From: an uncultured Bacteroidales bacterium
Lineage (GTDB): Bacteria > Bacteroidota > Bacteroidia > Bacteroidales > Bacteroidaceae
Reading direction: 5' to 3'
DNA: 64,000 nt
Assembly (NCBI GenBank): GCA_902798685.1
Contig: CADBXO010000027.1
Location: 1-64,000, forward strand
This document shows positions 30,812-40,091 of this stretch, piece by piece. The notes under the pieces were generated by a model that searched no databases, was not told the DNA's origin, and saw only the letters and a program-made list of their open reading frames with translations. Position 1 is the first letter of the stretch. Each line of letters begins with the position of its first letter. The translations under genes and the position numbers were made by a program.

Positions 30812-32476
30812 TCAATAGTGGAAACTGCTGCCTCCAATGAACTCACGTACCAGTGATGTGGGCGGCAGGTTCTGGCTTGGAATGGTCTTGAACAGCTTGA
30901 GGAAATCCTTGAGCTGCTGTGCCTTTGCATATTCCGGACTGTTCTCGGGAACCTCATCCAGCAGCGGCAGTACCATATCCTTGATGACTGCAATCTCAAA
31001 TATCATGGCCGAGTTGAACATGGCGTCGGCATTCTCCTGATAGGGGAATATCCATTTCTCCTCACCGGCACGGACCGACGGCCAACGGCTCAGTGTATCC
31101 TGTGCCGAGTAACTGCGGTACTTGTGGTCACGTGTGATACGGCGCAGCAGGCGGTTATCGGTAGTGGGGATATAGTTGTGCTGGTCAATGCGTATGCATG
31201 TCAGGGCCGATACGTATATCAGGAAACGGCAATCGGCCGGTATGTCAGGCATCAGGTCGGGGTTCAGTGCGTGGATACCCTCAATGAGCAGGATGTCATT
31301 GTCACCCAGTGTCATCTCGGGGTCAGTGAACTCACGGATTCCGCCCTTCTTGAAGTTGAATCTGGGCGGCAGGATGCTCTTTCCTGCCAGCAGGTCCTTG
31401 AGTTGCTGGTTGAAGAAAGGCAGGTCAATTGCATAGAGTGACTCAAAGTCATGCTCGCCGTTCTCATCCAGCGGGGTGTGGTCACGGTCCAGGAAGTAGT
31501 CATCAAGTGAAAGGACCTTGGGCGTAAGTCCTTGGGCCATCAACTGTACCATAAGACGCTTGCTGAATGTAGTCTTGCCCGATGATGACGGACCGGAAAC
31601 CATAATCAGCTTGAGTCCCTTGCCCTCATTGCGGCGCTCCACAATCTGGTCTGCTATGTGTACTATCTTCTGTGACTGCAGTGCCTCTGCCACGTTTATG
31701 ATCATGTTGGTCTCACCCTTGGCAACGGCCTGGTTGAGCCTGCCGAGTGTGGAGAAACCAAGAATGCGCATCCAGTCATGATGCTCCTTGAATATCTCGA
31801 ACATCTTGTCCTGACGGATAAGCGGCTCCAGCTGCTCGGGGTTGTTCTTGTCCGGCAGACGTACCAGTACGCCGCCCGACATGGGCTCCAGACCAAATAC
31901 CTTGAGGCATCCGGTGTTGGGAGGAAGTATACCGAAGAACCAGTCCGGCAGGTCCTCAAGTGTATAGTAGCTGGTGTAGATGTTTCCTATGCTGCGCAGC
32001 AGACGTACATTGTCCTTACGGCCTGCACGCTCCATGATATCGGCCACATCAGTGGTGTGGGCCGTATGCTTTACGAACGGAATGTTACGGCCGATGATAC
32101 TACCCATACGCTCACTTATGCTGGTAACGTCATCATCAGTGATGTCACGGCCTATCTCCACGGGGCAGTAGAAACCCTTTGAAATGGCATTTGAAACCCT
32201 GATCCTGCTTCCGGGATAGAGCTCGGAAACTGCTTTGTAGAGCACAAATACAAGTCCCAGCAGATAGGTGCGGGCACCAATGCTTGTGGTTGCGTCAAGA
32301 AACTCCACGTCACAGTCCTCATAGACCTTTGCTTCCAAGTCCTTGACTTTGCCGTTGGCGCATACGCACATGGGACTTCCCTTGAGTTCAGGGCCAAAGA
32401 TGTTGAATACTTCCGCGAAAGAGATACCGGGGTCGAAACTCTCAGTTTTCTTGTTGTTAATGCAGTAGATTTCCAT
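30812..32476 (-). CDS. uridine kinase-like nucleoside kinase with TGS and ThrRS-like domains
   Basis: The 554-residue protein has three parts. An N-terminal TGS-like domain (residues 1-65) comes first. A ThrRS/AlaRS second-additional-domain-like region follows (about 75-215, with GRDITDDDVTSISERM). Then comes a P-loop kinase of the uridine kinase/phosphoribulokinase family: GPSSSGKTTFSKRL near residue 295, LSLDDYFLDRDHTP, and DILLIEGIHALNP as Walker B-like segment. It presumably phosphorylates a nucleoside using ATP; the fused RNA-related domains have no proven role. It is the first gene of the seven-gene run to sufE. Confidence 0.88.
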   Translation of the reverse strand: MEIYCINNKKTESFDPGISFAEVFNIFGPELKGSPMCVCANGKVKDLEAKVYEDCDVEFLDATTSIGARTYLLGLVFVLYKAVSELYPGSRIRVSNAISKGFYCPVEIGRDITDDDVTSISERMGSIIGRNIPFVKHTAHTTDVADIMERAGRKDNVRLLRSIGNIYTSYYTLEDLPDWFFGILPPNTGCLKVFGLEPMSGGVLVRLPDKNNPEQLEPLIRQDKMFEIFKEHHDWMRILGFSTLGRLNQAVAKGETNMIINVAEALQSQKIVHIADQIVERRNEGKGLKLIMVSGPSSSGKTTFSKRLMVQLMAQGLTPKVLSLDDYFLDRDHTPLDENGEHDFESLYAIDLPFFNQQLKDLLAGKSILPPRFNFKKGGIREFTDPEMTLGDNDILLIEGIHALNPDLMPDIPADCRFLIYVSALTCIRIDQHNYIPTTDNRLLRRITRDHKYRSYSAQDTLSRWPSVRAGEEKWIFPYQENADAMFNSAMIFEIAVIKDMVLPLLDEVPENSPEYAKAQQLKDFLKLFKTIPSQNLPPTSLVREFIGGSSFHY

Positions 32477-32505
32477 TCTTTTTCAGGGCTTTCCGTTTGA
32501 AATCT

Positions 32506-32513
32506 CAAAATTA
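32506..32513 (-). promoter_or_regulatory. -7 box for the nucleoside kinase - rpoN operon
   Basis: Exact TAATTTTG on the minus strand (32513-32506), 29 nt before the kinase ATG. A TTG at the usual -33 spacing is not seen. Confidence 0.5.
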
Positions 32514-32560
32514 CTGCATTTTTCGGTATCCTTAAAGCCCTTAAAGCAAATAAATAACAA

Positions 32561-32585
32561 AGCCACTCGGTTGAGTGGCTCTGTT
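32561..32585 (-). terminator. hairpin terminator
   Basis: AGCCACTC (32561-32568) and GAGTGGCT (32573-32580) pair around a GGTT loop. It lies 6 nt beyond the stop of the Big_2-like gene on the minus strand and is followed there by a T-rich tract; on the plus strand CTGTTTTT follows, so it may work in both directions. Confidence 0.8.
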
Positions 32586-32586
32586 T

Positions 32587-33374
32587 TTATTCAATGTAAA
32601 TTATTTTTCCGTCTTTTATGTAGAAACCGTTCTTGGGAATATCCATAACCGGAAGACCTTTCAAGTCATAAATAACACCTTCTTCACGGTTAATGACAAT
32701 TCTTTCAATTTCGGTAGTACCCCCTCTGCGGACAGCATATCTGACAAATGTTTCCTGTGGTCCCATGACCAGGGATTTATTCCTGAAATAGACGTTGTAT
32801 GTCTGTGCATTACAGTTTTCTATTTCCAGACTGAAAGGTTGGTAGTGGAACATCATGGTTGAATCTTCGTAGTTTATGTCAAACCATAGGAATACGCACT
32901 CATCTGTCACTATATAGTTCAGATAGTCGGGCTGTGCGCCGTTTCCCATAAAGACTCCCTCAGCCTTGAAAGTGCCGTCATTTGTAAGAGAAAATTCAAC
33001 ATCCTGCCATTCACACTCATTTGTGGGGGCAATTTCTATCCTGTCGGACCTGATGCTGCCATCATCAGTAACGGTCACCTGACAATACTGCATATTGCTT
33101 CCATTCGGAGATTCTACTCCAATAGACCTTGTGCCGGACTTAAGAGCTGTAACTAATCCATTCTCATCAACAACAGCAACAGAATTGGTATCAACTCCAT
33201 AGAAACGCATCCATCTTACCTGAGCATCGGCAGGACTCCGACACTGAGAGTGATTTGATTCTCCTGGAGAGTGAATGGTGTGACATGAGTAGTGTCACCC
33301 GGTTCTTGACCAAAGGCGTATGTCCCCATCAGGACAAAACACAAAACTGCAAACAGATTCTTTTTCTTCATCAT
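32587..33374 (-). pseudogene. secreted Big_2-like protein with a C-terminal secretion-type tail, frame-disrupted
   Basis: The gene opens at ATG 33374 with a signal peptide (MMKKKNLFAVLCFVLMGTYAFG) and reads to LQENQITLSVG. The frame is then lost near 33237-33245 and soon meets a TAA. Another frame starts with SPADAQVRWMRFYG and runs to the stop at 32587. LTLSVG...SPADAQVRW is the start of a bacterial Ig-like (Big_2) domain with about ten residues missing in the middle, so a short out-of-frame deletion fits. The end (VIYDLKGLPVMDIPKNGFYI, then KDGK) resembles the C-terminal beta-hairpin of proteins handled by type IX secretion. The function is unknown. The shift may be a consensus error. Confidence 0.75.
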
Positions 33375-33400
33375 TTCTTTTCAATTAATTGGTTATGCTG

Positions 33401-33429
33401 CGAATATATATAAAAAAACATTAACTTCG
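33401..33429. promoter_or_regulatory. divergent -7 boxes between the Big_2-like gene and the FKBP gene
   Basis: TATATTCG on the minus strand (33408-33401) and TAACTTCG on the plus strand (33422-33429) are one-base variants of TAnnTTTG of the TTCG type also seen before the tRNA gene. Neither has a well-spaced TTG, so both are tentative. Confidence 0.45.
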
Positions 33430-33473
33430 CGCCACAAATCTAAATGACTGTAATTTATCAAATATAAAAGGAA

Positions 33474-34328
33474 ATGAAAAAACTGAATGTTCTGATGGCT
33501 GTTATGGCCGTTGCAGTACTGGCCTCTTGCGGCGGTACTGGTGCTGGTACAGGTAAAGTTGTAATGAAGGACGTTAAGGACACTATCTCCTATTCAATCG
33601 GTATGGGTCGTGCTATCCGCGTCTATAAAGATCAGCTCTCTTATGAGATGATTGATTCTGTAACTATGAAGGCCTTTGTAAAGGGTTTCATGGAAGCAGC
33701 CAAGGATCCTGAAGATAAGGCTAAGCTGGCTTATGCACTTGGTTTTGAGATTGGTTGCCAGGAGATGACTCAGGCATTTGTCGGTTTGAGCTCAAATCTC
33801 TTTGGAAACGGTGAGGAGTTCAACAGGAACAATTATATAGCAGGTTTCTGCGATGCTATGCTTGATAACTGGAATGTTATGACTTTTGATGAGGCCGATG
33901 CAACTTCAAACCGTCTGTATGAGGCTCTGATGTCAGCACAGTTCTCAAAGGTTCGTGATGAAAGCGAAGCTTTCCTTGAGGCAAAGGCTAAGGAAGAGAA
34001 GGTTGTAAAGACAGAAAGCGGCCTTATGTATGAGGTTATCAAGCTTGGTGACGGTGGTCCCAAACCTACTGCAACAAGTGATGTTGAGGTTCGTTATCGC
34101 GGTGAGCTGATTGACGGTACCGTATTTGACGAGTCAACAACTCCTATCACCCTTAACCTTGGTGGTGTAATCAAGGGTTGGACCGAGGGCCTTCAGCTTA
34201 TGAGCGTTGGTGACAAGTACAGATTCTACATCCCTTCAGAGCTGGGTTACGGTGAGCAGGGTGCAGGTAACGACATCAAGCCCGGTGCAGCACTTGTATT
34301 CGAAGTTGAACTTGTAAGCATCAAGTAA
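33474..34328 (+). CDS. FKBP-type peptidyl-prolyl isomerase lipoprotein
   Basis: The 284-residue lipoprotein (signal MKKLNVLMAVMAVAVLASC, Cys at residue 19) has an N-terminal helical dimerisation domain of the FkpA/Mip type (about residues 35-165). A C-terminal FKBP domain follows (ESGLMYEVIKLGDGG; VEVRYRGELIDGTVFDES; GVIKGWTEGLQLMSVGDKYRFYIPSELGYG). It catalyses prolyl isomerisation and probably chaperones envelope proteins. The gene stands alone, with its own terminator. Confidence 0.93.
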   Translation: MKKLNVLMAVMAVAVLASCGGTGAGTGKVVMKDVKDTISYSIGMGRAIRVYKDQLSYEMIDSVTMKAFVKGFMEAAKDPEDKAKLAYALGFEIGCQEMTQAFVGLSSNLFGNGEEFNRNNYIAGFCDAMLDNWNVMTFDEADATSNRLYEALMSAQFSKVRDESEAFLEAKAKEEKVVKTESGLMYEVIKLGDGGPKPTATSDVEVRYRGELIDGTVFDESTTPITLNLGGVIKGWTEGLQLMSVGDKYRFYIPSELGYGEQGAGNDIKPGAALVFEVELVSIK

Positions 34329-34349
34329 TTTTACTTATAAATACAGCGG

Positions 34350-34384
34350 GAGGGGGCATATTTGATGCTCCCTCTTGTTTTTTG
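34350..34384 (+). terminator. rho-independent terminator after the FKBP gene
   Basis: GAGGGGGCAT (34350-34359) pairs with ATGCTCCCTC (34365-34374) around a 5-nt loop, followed by TTGTTTTTTG. Confidence 0.88.
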
Positions 34385-34427
34385 TCATTTTGTAAGCGCC
34401 AGGATGACAAGATATTGAAATAATGCC

Positions 34428-34435
34428 TAATTTTG
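34428..34435 (+). promoter_or_regulatory. -7 box for the Lrp-type regulator gene
   Basis: Exact TAATTTTG, 39 nt before the ATG at 34475. It supports that start over one at 34433, which would lie inside the promoter. No TTG at good -33 spacing is seen. Confidence 0.5.
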
Positions 34436-34474
34436 GGTCAAAATAACATTGGATTTCCATTTAATGCTTACAAT

Positions 34475-34957
34475 ATGAATCCTAAGAAGCCAATCTCTGC
34501 AACAGAGCGCATGGATGCTCTTGATAGAAAAATTCTTGGTATCATATCGCAGAACGCACGTATTCCGTTCCGCGATGTAGCACTTCAGTGCGGTGTTTCA
34601 CGTGCTGCCATACACCAGCGCGTGCAGAAGATGTTTGATGACGGTGTGATAACCGGCTCAGGTTACCATGTAAATCCGCGCAGTATCGGTTACAACACCT
34701 GCACATACGTGGGTCTTACCCTTGAGAAGGGATCCATGTACCATCAGGTTGTAGCTGAACTTGACCAGATTCCCGAGGTTGTGGAGAGCCATTTTACCAC
34801 CGGTCGCTATACCATGATGATCAAGCTCTACGCACGTGACAACTCACATCTTATGGAGCTTATCAACGGCCGCATTCAGGAGATAAAGGGTGTCACCGCA
34901 ACAGAGACCCTTATTTCACTGGATGAGAGCATCAAGAAAGAAATTCCCATAGAATAA
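34475..34957 (+). CDS. Lrp/AsnC-family transcriptional regulator
   Basis: The 160-residue regulator has an N-terminal winged helix-turn-helix (LDRKILGIISQNARIPFRDVALQCGVSRAAIHQRVQKM) and a C-terminal RAM/ACT-like ligand domain (GYNTCTYVGLTLEKGSMY; VVESHFTTGRYTMMIKLYARD). Such proteins form dimers and octamers and respond to amino acids. The next gene begins at the last base of its stop (34957), so the regulator and the C26-M19 peptidase are likely coupled. The peptidase releases amino acids, which fits an amino-acid-sensing regulator. Confidence 0.9.
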   Translation: MNPKKPISATERMDALDRKILGIISQNARIPFRDVALQCGVSRAAIHQRVQKMFDDGVITGSGYHVNPRSIGYNTCTYVGLTLEKGSMYHQVVAELDQIPEVVESHFTTGRYTMMIKLYARDNSHLMELINGRIQEIKGVTATETLISLDESIKKEIPIE

Positions 34958-36711
34958 TGAATAAGGCTCAGCAGCTTGAATCCGGACTCCGTTCATTGGA
35001 ATCCGGCATGGACGTATTGAGTTTCCATGCTCCCGTGATAGGTATCAGCGGTAATTTCAGGGAGGGAGACTGTACTCTTGCCCAGGCGTACTACATGTCT
35101 GTGGTGGAGGCAGGCGGAACACCTGTTGTGATTCCTTCATATGACGATGATAAGGCGCTGGTTTCACTGCTTGACACTTTGGACGGCATAGTTTTGTCCG
35201 GAGGAGCCGATATTGATCCTGATTTTCTTGGCGAAGAACCATTGGACTGTGTCTCCATCAACCCTCGTCGCGACAGACAGGAGCTTACGCTGGTGCGCCT
35301 GGCAGCTGACCGTCAGATACCTGTACTGGGTATTTGCCGCGGAATTCAGGTGCTGGCAGCGGCTCTGGGAGGCAAGTTGTATCAGGATATCAAGACTCAA
35401 CATGACCGGCCGTGCATTGAGCATAGCCAGACCATAGCACGTGGGCTTCCGTCCCATGAGGTAAAGCTGGAGAAGGACTCTCTGTTGTATGGATTTTTCG
35501 GTAAGGAGACTCTTGCCGTGAATTCTTTCCATCATCAGGCGGTCAAGGAGGTTCCGGCGGGATTCCGTGTTACGGCATCGGCCCCGGACGGCATTATTGA
35601 GGGTATGGAATCAACCACATTCCGTCCTATTCTGGGAGTTCAGTGGCATCCGGAGTGTTTCCTGCTGGAGAATGACCGAACCATGCTGCCCATTTTCAGT
35701 TGGCTTATTGAACAGGCTGAACTCTACCGCCGTGCCAAGGAACTTCATTCCAAGACAATTATACTGGACAGCCATTGCGATAGTCCGATGCTGTTTGATG
35801 AAGGGACTCATTTCTTTGAAAAGAATCCCAAGATGCTGGTTGACCTGCATAAGATGCACTTAGGCCGTCAGGATGCCAGTTTCATGGTTGCCTATCTGAA
35901 ACAGGAAGGACGTGATGAGGCGTCTTTGAAAGCGGCAGTCGCCAAAGCAGACCGTCTGCTTGTCCTTATAGAGCAACGCATAGGTGAGTGCAACGGCAAG
36001 GCTGCGCTTGCCACCACCCCTGAGGAACTCTGGCAGAACAAGTTCAAGGGCGTGAAATCAGTGGTAAGGGGCATTGAGAACGGATATGCCATCGGCCTTG
36101 ACATAGATAATGTGGACCGTTTCCGCAGCCGTGGTGTGGCATATATGACACTGTGCCATAACGGTGACAATGATATTTGTGATTCACATAAGGGTAACCA
36201 TGAGCATGACGGACTCTCTGAGTTCGGAAAGCGGGTGGTGGAGCGCATGAACAAGGTCGGTATGATGGTTGACCTGTCTCATGCATCCGAGAAGAGTTTC
36301 TGGGATGCACTGGAGTGCAGCAGCAAGCCAATTATCTGCTCACACTCATCCAGCCGAGCCCTTTGTGACCATACCCGTAATCTGACTGATGAGCAGATGC
36401 GCGCCCTGGCATCATCGGGTGGTGTTGCCCAGGTTTGCATGTACGGCGGTTTCCTTAATAAGAAGGAGGAAGATGCCACGGTGAATGACGCAGTCCGTCA
36501 TATCATGCATATGATTGACGTGATGGGAGTGGAGCATGTGGGAATAGGTTCTGATTTTGACGGCGGAGGCGGTATTCCGGGTCTGGAGGATGCCTCATGG
36601 TTTGTATCGCTTACCGGGAGGCTGATGGCTGAAGGTTTGACTGATGAGCAGCTGTCACTCCTGTGGGGACGTAACTTCCTCAGGGTCTGGAGTGCTAACA
36701 TCGGCCTTTGA
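34957..36711 (+). CDS. fusion of C26 glutamine amidotransferase-like hydrolase and M19 membrane dipeptidase
   Basis: The 584-residue protein has two enzyme domains. Residues about 22-255 form a class I glutamine amidotransferase/gamma-glutamyl hydrolase with nucleophile Cys in LGICRGIQVLAA and the His-Glu pair in VQWHPECF. Residues about 265-584 form a renal-dipeptidase (M19) domain with metal ligands in LDSHCDSPM, DLSHASEKSF, SHSSSRAL and GIGSDFDGG. Together they could remove gamma-glutamyl groups and then split the dipeptide, for example in glutathione-type peptides; that coupling is inferred. No signal peptide is seen, so it is probably cytosolic. Its 3' end overlaps the convergent gene by 57 nt. 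Confidence 0.88.
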   Translation: MNKAQQLESGLRSLESGMDVLSFHAPVIGISGNFREGDCTLAQAYYMSVVEAGGTPVVIPSYDDDKALVSLLDTLDGIVLSGGADIDPDFLGEEPLDCVSINPRRDRQELTLVRLAADRQIPVLGICRGIQVLAAALGGKLYQDIKTQHDRPCIEHSQTIARGLPSHEVKLEKDSLLYGFFGKETLAVNSFHHQAVKEVPAGFRVTASAPDGIIEGMESTTFRPILGVQWHPECFLLENDRTMLPIFSWLIEQAELYRRAKELHSKTIILDSHCDSPMLFDEGTHFFEKNPKMLVDLHKMHLGRQDASFMVAYLKQEGRDEASLKAAVAKADRLLVLIEQRIGECNGKAALATTPEELWQNKFKGVKSVVRGIENGYAIGLDIDNVDRFRSRGVAYMTLCHNGDNDICDSHKGNHEHDGLSEFGKRVVERMNKVGMMVDLSHASEKSFWDALECSSKPIICSHSSSRALCDHTRNLTDEQMRALASSGGVAQVCMYGGFLNKKEEDATVNDAVRHIMHMIDVMGVEHVGIGSDFDGGGGIPGLEDASWFVSLTGRLMAEGLTDEQLSLLWGRNFLRVWSANIGL

Positions 36712-38796
36712 CGCCTCTTTCCTGGCTTTGGCGTTGGCTCTGATCTGACGGTATTTTTCCTTATTCTTTTCGCGGCGGTCCTTGCGTTCCTGACGCTTAC
36801 GCTCTTTCTTCTTTTTCTCGTCCTCGACCTGCTGGGCTTTCTTGGCAAGGCGGTCCACGTTCTTCTTGTGGATATCCTTCTCCTTCTTCTGGGTCTTGTT
36901 CTTGGAGAGCTGGTCAGGTTTCTGCTCGGTGAGCGGCATATCATCTACATACCATGTATCAGTCTCATGAGTCCAGTCCTGCTTGAGTTCAAAGCTGCGT
37001 TTTATGTACCATACACTTTCTGCGTGGCGTTTCTCCTCATACTCACCGGTGTCCCACTTGCCGTTGCCGTTTGCATCGTCAAACATGGATACAAAGTAGG
37101 TTGAGGGTTGGAGCAGGAAGAAATCCACACTTCCGTTTTCAAGTTTCTCAGTTCTTACTATCTTTCCGTTGTTGTGCAGACGTACTGTATAGCCGGGCTT
37201 GGGATTGGCTACATTGACAGTGAGTGTGCTGTATTTGCTCAGGGCGTTGAACTTGAGAGTTGATTCTTCCAGGTCATTGTGAAGACCGTACAGGCCCTGT
37301 ACACTGGCCGAGTCAAGTACCAACTTGAATGTCTCTTCCGGTTTCCACTCGCCGTAGATGTAATAGGTGAGTATGTCAACAGGATCCTGCTCGATTTCAA
37401 AAGGTACGGTTTTCCAGACAGTGTCAACCTTCAGATAGAGATGTAAAGCTGTATCTGAAAGGAATGTTACCGGCTCGGTGAATGACAAGGTCACATCCTG
37501 GTATAGGCTCAGTGTGCTGCCTGCCGTCATCTTGCAGTCCAGGAACTTGATCTTGGGCTTAAGCAGATTTGCTATGCCGATGGAGTCACCTGCACGCTCC
37601 AGACGTTTGAGCTGTTTCTCCAGGTTCTTCTGCTCTTCTTCGGCCTTGCGTGCCTGCTCCTTGAGTATCTGTTCCCTTGTTTTATTGGTTACCAGATTGA
37701 GCGTATCAGTTCTTGGAGACAGGTTGTTGGTGCTGTCTGTTGCAAGATAGGTTATGCTGATGCTCAGGGTATCCTGATAATAGACGGCTGTATCTTTCAT
37801 CCAGAAGAGCAGGGTGTCATAACGTTCGGTGTGCTGCACGATGTAGGCATCGGCCTCATCAAAATTGAGACCCTTGATCTCTGGCATTGAATCCAGCGGG
37901 AGAGCGAAACGCAAGGTGAACTTATCATGTGTCTTGCGCTCGTATCCGCTCATATACTGTTGTACCGGCGTCGGGGTGAAAGCCAGCAGCGTTATGTCAT
38001 TGGGAAGGAACTGGGTGAAGGCTACGGTGACGGTTGTATCAACCTTGCCTTCATCAGTGTAGAGGGTATCCACACGGTATCTCAACTCGGATGTGGGTAC
38101 TATGACCGAGTCCATCCATGCTATCCTCTCGCTGCGCTGGGAGTAGCTGAATGACTGGTCCATGTCTGTCACGGCATATACCCTGTATCGGCCGGGTGCA
38201 ATACCGCGGATGGTGAAATGTCCGCTGGCATCGGTCCTGGATACTCTTTCAAAGGGTTTGGTCATGAATGCTGAGTCGGAGAGGTCGCTGTGAAGACCTA
38301 CCGTGATGCCTTTTATAGGTTCAAGGTCATAGGCATTCAGTACGTAACCTGATACTTCCATGGTGTCAATGGCATCACCGGTACTGAAACGGAAGCAGAA
38401 ATCACCCAGGGGATTTCCTTCATTGTTGTCGACGATACCATCGGCAAAGTCGATGGAGTAGGTTGTGTTGGGTTTGAGTGAATCAAAAAGTTCTACGTGA
38501 ATCTTCTTGCCGGTCACTTTGATCTCGGGCTGCTCGAGCTGAGGAGGTGATACCACCACCTTTTCACTGGCGTTCTCCAGTTTGATGAACTCGTTGAAAT
38601 CAATGGTGACCTTCTTGCTTTTAACGCCTGTAGCTCCGTTTGCAGGATGGCTTGAGGTGATTCTGGGGGGAGTCTCGTCAAACGGACCTCCGTCAGGATT
38701 ACCTACAGCTGCACAACCTGACAATGCGGCAAAGGCCAGTAAAGCCGATGCCGCATTGTAGATAGTACGGGTTATGTCGCTTAAGCGATGATTCAA
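36655..38796 (-). CDS. large Ig-like-domain lipoprotein
   Basis: This 713-residue lipoprotein (about residues 12-28 hydrophobic, lipobox LSGC) contains an N-terminal Ig-like domain with the DFNEFIKLENASEKVVVSPP pattern of Big_5. A carboxypeptidase-regulatory-like sandwich follows (VSGYVLNAYDLEPIKGITV; GHFTIRGIAPGRYRVYAVTD), then further beta domains, and a strongly basic, repetitive tail (many K, R and E from about residue 640). The likely start is TTG 38796, which overlaps the fabF TGA as TTGA; GTG 38823 is an alternative. No ATG exists before the lipobox. The 3' end overlaps the convergent peptidase gene by 57 nt. A structural role in the envelope is likely. Confidence 0.8.
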   Translation of the reverse strand: MNHRLSDITRTIYNAASALLAFAALSGCAAVGNPDGGPFDETPPRITSSHPANGATGVKSKKVTIDFNEFIKLENASEKVVVSPPQLEQPEIKVTGKKIHVELFDSLKPNTTYSIDFADGIVDNNEGNPLGDFCFRFSTGDAIDTMEVSGYVLNAYDLEPIKGITVGLHSDLSDSAFMTKPFERVSRTDASGHFTIRGIAPGRYRVYAVTDMDQSFSYSQRSERIAWMDSVIVPTSELRYRVDTLYTDEGKVDTTVTVAFTQFLPNDITLLAFTPTPVQQYMSGYERKTHDKFTLRFALPLDSMPEIKGLNFDEADAYIVQHTERYDTLLFWMKDTAVYYQDTLSISITYLATDSTNNLSPRTDTLNLVTNKTREQILKEQARKAEEEQKNLEKQLKRLERAGDSIGIANLLKPKIKFLDCKMTAGSTLSLYQDVTLSFTEPVTFLSDTALHLYLKVDTVWKTVPFEIEQDPVDILTYYIYGEWKPEETFKLVLDSASVQGLYGLHNDLEESTLKFNALSKYSTLTVNVANPKPGYTVRLHNNGKIVRTEKLENGSVDFFLLQPSTYFVSMFDDANGNGKWDTGEYEEKRHAESVWYIKRSFELKQDWTHETDTWYVDDMPLTEQKPDQLSKNKTQKKEKDIHKKNVDRLAKKAQQVEDEKKKKERKRQERKDRREKNKEKYRQIRANAKARKEASKADVSTPDPEEVTSPQE

Positions 38797-40067
38797 TCCT
38801 TGAACTTTTTGAAGATGACGCACGAGTTGTGTCCGCCGAATCCGAATGTGTTGGACAGACCGGCGCGCACCTCTCTCTTCTGCGCCTTGTTGAAGGTGAA
38901 GTTCATTCGGTAGTCAATCTGCTCGTCCTCATCACCCTCTTCATGGTTGATGGTGGGCGGGACAATGTCGTTCTTGACGGCAAGCACGGTGGCGATTGCC
39001 TCAATGACGCCGGCACCGCCGAGCAGATGTCCTGTCATGGATTTGGTTGAACTCAGGTTCATGTCATAGACATGCTCTCCGAACACAGCCTTGATAGCCT
39101 TGCATTCAGCAATATCTCCAAGCGGAGTGGATGTACCGTGCATGTTGACATAGTCAATGTCAGACGGCTGCATGCCTGCGTCCTGAATGGCCTCCTGCAT
39201 AACACGGATAGCGCCGTTACCCTCGGGATCGGGAGCTGTCATGTGGTATGCATCGGCTGTAGCACCCCATCCTGCAACCTCGGCATAGATCTTGGCGCCG
39301 CGTGCTACGGCATGCTCATACTCTTCAAGTATAAGGATACCGCCTCCCTCACCGAGTACGAATCCGTCGCGGCTGGCGCTCATGGGGCGTGAAGCCGTCT
39401 CAGGTGAATCATTACGGGTGGAGAGTGCGTGCATTACGCCGAATCCTGTTACGCCGCAGTCACCCAGTGCAGCCTCGGCACCACCTGTTACGATGACGCT
39501 GGCCTTGCCCAGACGGATCAGGTTCACGGCATCGATGATGGCGTGTGTACTTGATGCGCAGGCTGATGATGTAGCGTAGTTGGGTCCCTTGAGCTTGTAC
39601 ATGATTGAAATCAGACCGGCTGCAATTGAACCCAGAATGCGGGGTACAAAGAACGGTGTTACCTTGAGTTCCTGACCAAGTTTCTTCTGTTCATGGATGG
39701 TATCTACACCCTCTTCGAAGGAATCCACACCGCCGATACCGAAACCAAGGATGACACCTATGCGGTTGAGATCCTCCTTTTCAAGGTCAAGGGCTGAATC
39801 CTTGATAGCCTGAACAGCACTGGCTATGGCAAAATGACTGTATTTGTCAAGCTTGCGTGCCTCCTTGCGGTCCATGTATTCAGCGATGTCAAAGTTCTTG
39901 ACCTGACATCCGAATTTGACCTTGGTCTGTATGGCGTTTGTGTCAAAATTGGTAATAGGAGCGGCGCCGCTCACACCTGCTATGGCATTATCCCAGAATT
40001 CGGGGATAGAATTACCAAGAGGGTTGACGGTACCGAGTCCGGTTACGACAACTCTTTTAAGATCCAT
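38793..40067 (-). CDS. fabF: beta-ketoacyl-[acyl-carrier-protein] synthase II
   Basis: The 424-residue condensing enzyme extends acyl chains with malonyl-ACP in type II fatty acid synthesis. The catalytic triad is visible: Cys in TSSACASSTHAI, His in NMHGTSTPLGD and His in STKSMTGHLLGGAG, plus the C-terminal SNTFGFGGHNS loop. It follows acpP by 24 nt, the classic acpP-fabF pair. The downstream lipoprotein gene overlaps its stop. Confidence 0.96.
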   Translation of the reverse strand: MDLKRVVVTGLGTVNPLGNSIPEFWDNAIAGVSGAAPITNFDTNAIQTKVKFGCQVKNFDIAEYMDRKEARKLDKYSHFAIASAVQAIKDSALDLEKEDLNRIGVILGFGIGGVDSFEEGVDTIHEQKKLGQELKVTPFFVPRILGSIAAGLISIMYKLKGPNYATSSACASSTHAIIDAVNLIRLGKASVIVTGGAEAALGDCGVTGFGVMHALSTRNDSPETASRPMSASRDGFVLGEGGGILILEEYEHAVARGAKIYAEVAGWGATADAYHMTAPDPEGNGAIRVMQEAIQDAGMQPSDIDYVNMHGTSTPLGDIAECKAIKAVFGEHVYDMNLSSTKSMTGHLLGGAGVIEAIATVLAVKNDIVPPTINHEEGDEDEQIDYRMNFTFNKAQKREVRAGLSNTFGFGGHNSCVIFKKFKD

Positions 40068-40091
40068 CTTATGTGAAAGAAGATTGCCGGA

